Below are positions 59,341 through 64,000 of a DNA stretch of 64,000 nucleotides, piece after piece. The stretch's first letter is position 1. The number at the start of each line of letters is the position of its first letter. The notes under the pieces were generated by a model that made no database searches, was not told the origin of the DNA, and saw only the letters and a list, made by a program, of their open reading frames with translations. The DNA comes from Trifolium pratense. Its lineage: Eukaryota > Streptophyta > Magnoliopsida > Fabales > Fabaceae. The DNA is taken from assembly GCF_020283565.1 (NCBI RefSeq), contig NC_060059.1, positions 48,752,572 to 48,816,571 on the forward strand, read 5' to 3'. The position numbers were made by a program, and so were the translations under genes.

Positions 59341-60177
59341 AAAGAAATGTTTTAATTATGATTTAAATATAATTTTCGGATTGTTGATGTTATTGCATTT
59401 TCTGCAACCTCTTGTAAACTCTTTGGTTAAACACATATTATGCTTAACTTTATTTAAATTTATAACATAAAATTTAAAGCAAAAAAATATATAGTATATA
59501 TTTATTTATAACTTAGGACGAGAGAGTATACTTTAAAAATAGAGGGAGTATGTAGTAGGCAGTACAATAGGGTGGTGGTTTTGCTTAAGTCTTCCCCATA
59601 AACGACAAAATATCCTCTGATAGTCTCAATCCTCAAACCAAGACACAACACACCTACATACATTTTGTTTGCACTTTGCACCCAATTTTATTTATTTATT
59701 TTTAAACTCCATTAATACAACTGGCAATATTTTTACACCTTCCATGTCATTAATTTAACAAGCGACATATTAACCGGTGTCCCCGATAGACTGATTAAGA
59801 AAATTAAAAAGAGAAAAATTTAAATTAAAAATAATATTTTTTAGACTTTTGAGAAGTTAACTATACAAACTCCAATATAAAATTACTATATTTAATTTCT
59901 TAAATAGTATCCGGGACGCGGTGCTCGGGACACTTTTTAGCATTTTTCATTTAAGAATATTTTCATTACCACAAGTTCACTCTACTTTGCCTCGATATTT
60001 TAACCCATCATCTTAGATTTGAATCACGAACTCTCCTCATTCCTTCCTCTCTCTCAAATTTTCTCCTTCTATTTAACCCTTTCAAAAAACACACTTCAAA
60101 ACCTCTTCAACATCACAATTCACATCAACACCTAACTTAAGCTCTGTTTGGTAAAACCATTAATTCATTTCTGTATT
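59341..60177 (+). other. Upstream region of the TRM-like gene
   Basis: AT-rich flank with a CT-rich leader-like stretch (about 60035-60070) and a weak TATA-like CTATTTAACCC near 60069. No other gene is seen. Confidence 0.4.
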
Positions 60178-63096
60178 ATGGCAACAGCAGCTCAGAAGCA
60201 CTTACATGAACTACTCAAAGAAGATCAAGAACCATTCCTTCTAACCAACTACATTACAGAAAAACGTATTAATTTACTAAAAAGACCTTCCACAAACAAC
60301 ACCATACAATTGAAGAAACAAAAACCAACAACAACAGTTAATCTCCGCAAAAATGCTTGTTTTTTCTCATTCCAAAACACACCAGATATAAAAAAATCAC
60401 CACTTTTTGAATTCTCTTCACCAACAAAAACCACTTTTCAAATTCCTGCTAAAACGGCGTCGCTTTTACTCGAAGCAGCTCTCAAAATTCAGAATAATAA
60501 GAAACCCCATTACAAAAACAAATCTTTTGGGGTTTTTGGTTCGTTGTTGAAGAAACTAACACAACGAAACAGAAACAAAAAGAGTGAATCATCAACAATT
60601 GAAGGTAATAACAATGTTTCTGTTAAGGATATTTTGAGATGGGATTCTTCTATTGGAAAAAGAGATAGAAAATGTTACAATGAAATCAGAGTGTGTTCCT
60701 GTGAAGTGGGGTTTACATGTTCTTCTTGCAATTGCAATGGAAGACATAGTAGTAGTGGTGTTTGGTCTGAGAGTAATGAAGATAAATCGTTGGATATGGA
60801 AACTTCGAGTAGTGGAAATTCTTGTGATGAGGTTGATGAGTTTGTGATGAATAAGAAGAAACAGAATGAAGATTGTGTTTGTTTTGATCATCGTGGGTTT
60901 TTCTGTGAAAGCCCTTTTCGTTTTGTTCTTGAAAGGAGTGTGTCTTCTTCCTCTGGCCACCGTACGCCGGAGTTTTCTTCGCCGGCGGATTCACCTAGTC
61001 GTCACCAAACAGAGGTTTGTCATTTTCTTAAATGTTTTTTTTTAATAAAAATATATAATTTATAATTTATGTTTTTTTCTTAAATTACTTTAGTCTCTAT
61101 TCTCTAATTTTTATTTTCAATTTTAGTCATTTTTTTTTAACAGCTTCAATTTTAGTCTGGTTAAACAATATTTTACTCTCTATCTCAAAATAAGTGTGCA
61201 TTATTTACATAACTTACTTTGCTCATTTTTTTCTACTATGAAAAATGTTAAATATATTAATGTAAAAATAGATTTGTTTCAATAAAAATACTTTTAAAAT
61301 ATCAACTTTTTCATAATAAAAAATAATACATATTTAAATATATGAATGGTAAATTTTTTGATATAAGTATGCAATAGTTAAATACTACACTTATTTTAGA
61401 CCATAGGAAATATTATTAAATGTAGGAGTAGAATGTAACATAGCATAGCTCAATTGGTAGTGAGATCGTATATATTATGCAGAAGTGAGATTCGAAATTT
61501 TAACAACTAAACTATTAGACTGGAAAGAAATAAATAAATAAAATTTACGTATAGTCTAAATTCAAAATATTTTTAATTTTTGCGAGGTAAATAAAATTTG
61601 ATAATTATTCTAATTAGAAATGGAATTTAAAAAATTTGCTTATAAATTGTTCCTACTAAGAATTCTACATTTGAGACCAATTGTTTGGTTATATTTTCAT
61701 TTTTTTTTTGATAAATAAGTACTATATTCAACTTTATCAGCTGAAAAAAAAATGTTGTATATCAGCTGATTTTGTTGATCATTGTTTCAATTCAAGTGAC
61801 GGGTCTGACTCGGTACTTTGTGGACTAGTGAGTTGCAGCACCGAGTTAAACTCGTGAGTTTACAGTGTTTGTTTGTACCGTGGTGGTTTATTGTCGGCAA
61901 ATAAGATCCGCATTCTGTGACTGATAATTTTGCGGGAACTTTGCTATTTACTATGACAATTATAACCCTTTCATTTTTGCCAAATATGTTAAAATATCAA
62001 TTTAGAAGAGGGTAAAATAGGTAAATTCAATTCAATGGATTTGGTTTGGTGTCCTTACTTTTTTAACTACCAGGTGGTGGTTATTCAGTAAATAATGACT
62101 TTATTATGTTTTTTGTTTGTTCTATGGTTATTATCTGATTCCGACATTCTATTTATTACTAACTAGCAGGCCAGGCAGGCGCCTGCCTGTGTCTAACTTA
62201 TGTACCCAAAAAAAAGATACGCCTTATGTTATGGTGAGTTTGTTAATAAAAGATTTTTGTTGCTACTAAAAAAAAGCAAGGGTAATGTTGGTATTATGAA
62301 AATTCTACCCCAAAACTCATGTATTCTTTTTATATATATTATAGTATAGAATAGATATAGATGAAAAAACCATAAGAAAAAAAAGAGGAAGTTAAGGGCA
62401 TTTATGGAATAATTAAAAAACCATAAAGGAAGTTAAGGGCAAAATGGACCAAAAAAATCCAGCCCAAACTCTCTTATCCCTTTATATATTGTTATAGATA
62501 TATTGTTATAGAAGTATAGAATAGATATAGATGAAAAAATCATAAAAAAAAAAAAGAGGAAGTTAAGGGCAATTATGGAATAATTAAAAAACCATAAAGG
62601 AAGTTAAGGGCAAAATGGACCAAAAAAAATCCAGCCCAAACTCCCTTATCCCCTTTATATATTGTTATAGATAATACTAATGTATAGTTTCTCATTTGTA
62701 TTTTTGTTTGTCATTAAGTGTATTGTTGTGTAGTAGCGATTAAAGTCAATAACAACCCAAATTTATGAATAAAAAACCCAATTATGGATCAAGTATTGAG
62801 TCTATATCATACTACACATTATTAGAATGATTAAGAAATTATGTTAACTACTCCAATTATGATATTATTATTCTAAATTAAAGTTGTTATGAATTTTTTA
62901 TAGGACAAAGAAGTTGACGGTGTGAACAAATTCCAATCAGCTAAAGATGAGGAAGAGAAGGAACAGTGTAGTCCAGTATCTGTTTTAGATCCACCCTTTC
63001 AGGATTATGATGATGATGATGATGATGATGATTGCCATGAAAACGATGATGAAGAGGATGATTATGATTTGGAGTGTAGCTACGCCAATGTACAAA
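60178..63096 (+). CDS. Plant-specific protein, TRM27/28-like (partial, 3' end outside window)
   Basis: Exon 1 is 60178-61014 (279 codons) and exon 2 is 62904-63096, joined in phase 0 by a GT-AG intron of 1889 bp. A donor GTATGT at 63097 leads to exons beyond 64000. The protein starts MATAAQKHLHELLKEDQEPF at the first ATG; an extension to a TTG upstream is not needed. Conserved-looking blocks are FQIPAKTASLLLEAALKIQ, CESPFRFVLERSVSSSSGHR, EKEQCSPVSVLDPPFQD, an Asp-rich run and DLECSYANVQ. These resemble plant proteins listed as TON1-recruiting-motif (TRM) relatives. I recognise the pattern from memory and the function is uncertain. No membrane segment is seen. Confidence 0.75.
61129..61144 (-). 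mobile_element. Micro-insertion (16 bp) in intron 1 of the TRM-like gene
   Basis: TTCAATTTTAGTC flanks it at 61116-61128 and 61145-61157 (perfect 13 bp). The minus strand reads GCTGTT plus an A tract. Confidence 0.6.
61437..61505 (+). repeat. Degenerate SINE-like piece in the intron
   Basis: TAGCTCAATTGGTAGTGAG resembles an A box and GAGATTCGAAATT a B box, at tRNA-like spacing. No clear tail or target duplication was found. Confidence 0.4.
62163..62671 (-). mobile_element. Small Helitron in the intron of the TRM-like gene, 509 bp
   Basis: The minus-strand 3' end has a perfect 18-bp palindrome CAGGCAGGCGCCTGCCTG (62172-62189) followed by GCCTG and CTAG then T. The 5' end at 62671 reads TCTATAACAATATATAAAGG after A. 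A second copy of the same 5' end occurs at 62498 because of a 170-bp tandem duplication. There is no coding capacity. Confidence 0.75.
62344..62675. repeat. Tandem duplication of the Helitron 5' region, period 170 bp
   Basis: Copies start at GTATAGAATAG (62344 and 62514) and share CAAAATGGACC and ATCCAGCCCAAACTC with few differences. Confidence 0.85.
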
Positions 63097-63408
63097 GTAT
63101 GTCATTATTTTATTTGGTTTTAGAGTTAATCATCAATTTAATCATAAAGCATACTGACTCCAGTTTAATCACTAAGTTACATAAAAATAACATAAAAATA
63201 ACAAGTACTACGGCTCATTATTTAATGTATGTTTCGTATCACAATAGATATGCCAAATTTATGGTGGTTATCATGATTCTGACATACTCACCATAATATT
63301 AAACATATGCTTAGTATATAAAAACCATCAATTCAACTTCTATGGTTAAGATGTTAAAGACTAACATGACAACTTTTTGTATTCGCTAGAGAATGAATCG
63401 ACAAATAT

Positions 63409-63642
63409 AGGGTGTGTTTGGATGAACTTAATTAAGCTTATCTATCGACATAAGTTTTATTTTATTAAATTGTTTGGTAGAATTTATAAAAACTGTTTAT
63501 GGTATTTTTATAAGCTTTTTTCAACTTATTTTATAAGTTCTCTAATATAGTTTATGAAAATAGCTTATAGCATATACAAAAACAATAATAAGTAGCATGT
63601 ACTATGAGTTGAAAATAAGCTGTTTGTTCAAACAAAGCCTTA
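63409..63642. mobile_element. hAT-like MITE in intron 2 of the TRM-like gene
   Basis: The left end GGTGTGTTTGGATGAACTTA and the right end TGTTCAAACAAAGCC are inverted relatives, with AAGCTTAT/ATAAGC words inside. This common plant MITE type resembles the one in RLPH2 intron 1. Confidence 0.5.
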
Positions 63643-63899
63643 ATATATTTCAGAACTTATATGTTATTCTTATATATTTTAAAGTTTAGAATTTCATCTT
63701 TCAAGATAAATAAATAAGTGTACAAAGATTCGAACTCCCAATTCTTGCATATTTCATACAATGTCTGCATATTTTAAACTTATGCCAATGTTGCATTCTC
63801 ATTAAGCTCAATTTATTTTAATATTTTTGTCATTTTTTGTTGTATAGTCGTTTTCCATCAAAATACCAGCGTACACGTTTCTTCAAAGTTGATTGTCCG

Positions 63900-63913
63900 T
63901 TTTCCATTAAAAA
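63900..63913 (+). mobile_element. Micro-insertion (14 bp) between perfect 15-bp direct repeats
   Basis: AAAGTTGATTGTCCG occurs at 63885-63899 and 63914-63928. The insert TTTTCCATTAAAAA ends in an A tract on the + strand, the opposite orientation to the other micro-insertions. A short tandem duplication with slippage is an alternative. Confidence 0.4.
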
Positions 63914-64000
63914 AAAGTTGATTGTCCGATACAAAAAATACCATAAGAGGTGCTAGTTGGTGAAATGATTGTGCTCAAATTGAAACATATTAACATCCAA

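Overview
The window is plant nuclear DNA: AT-rich, intron-containing, and full of transposable elements. It most likely comes from a papilionoid legume of the Medicago/Trifolium/Pisum group. This rests on SIRE/Maximus-type copia elements with a downstream env-like reading frame, legume-style MITEs, and an ortholog of the plant RLPH2 phosphatase. The species cannot be fixed from the sequence alone.

Only two host genes are supported. One is a four-exon gene (25462-28656, + strand) for a Rhizobiales-like protein phosphatase (RLPH2 type). The other is the 5' part (60178-63096, + strand) of a plant-specific protein that resembles TRM27/28 (TON1-recruiting-motif) relatives and runs off the right edge. 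Their introns also hold transposon pieces.

Layout. 1-4223: AT-rich intergenic DNA with a truncated retroposon and a probable Helitron (minus strand). 4566-14526: a complete SIRE-type copia element with 1019-bp LTRs that look identical, a GTTTA target duplication, an intact 1595-codon gag-pol frame, and an env-like frame reached through a UAG in a CAR-YYA readthrough context. 15269-16265: an 831-bp inverted-repeat MITE sitting inside an (AT)n microsatellite. 16857-22622: a second copia element with apparently identical LTRs but a badly decayed interior. 22630-25252: a Stowaway-like MITE, a decayed inverted repeat, and a hAT-like element carrying a SINE. 25462-28656: RLPH2. 29974-30725: an element with two near-perfect 40-bp palindromes. 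32233-33557: a Helitron (minus strand). 33892-49803: a copia element split in frame by a second SIRE-type element (36441-47659). 50679-54793: a CACTA element carrying pieces of host genes (NDUFA12 5' exons, an FKBP exon, two exon-like pieces of unknown origin). 57560-59340: a decayed LINE interrupted by a hAT-type MITE. 60178-64000: the second host gene, with a small Helitron and other repeats in its introns.

A recurring pattern is a set of very short inserts (13-36 bp, mostly an A/T tract plus a few bases) flanked by 11-21-bp direct repeats. They look like extremely 5'-truncated LINE-type insertions. Gene content is otherwise low, and most long open frames belong to the retrotransposons.
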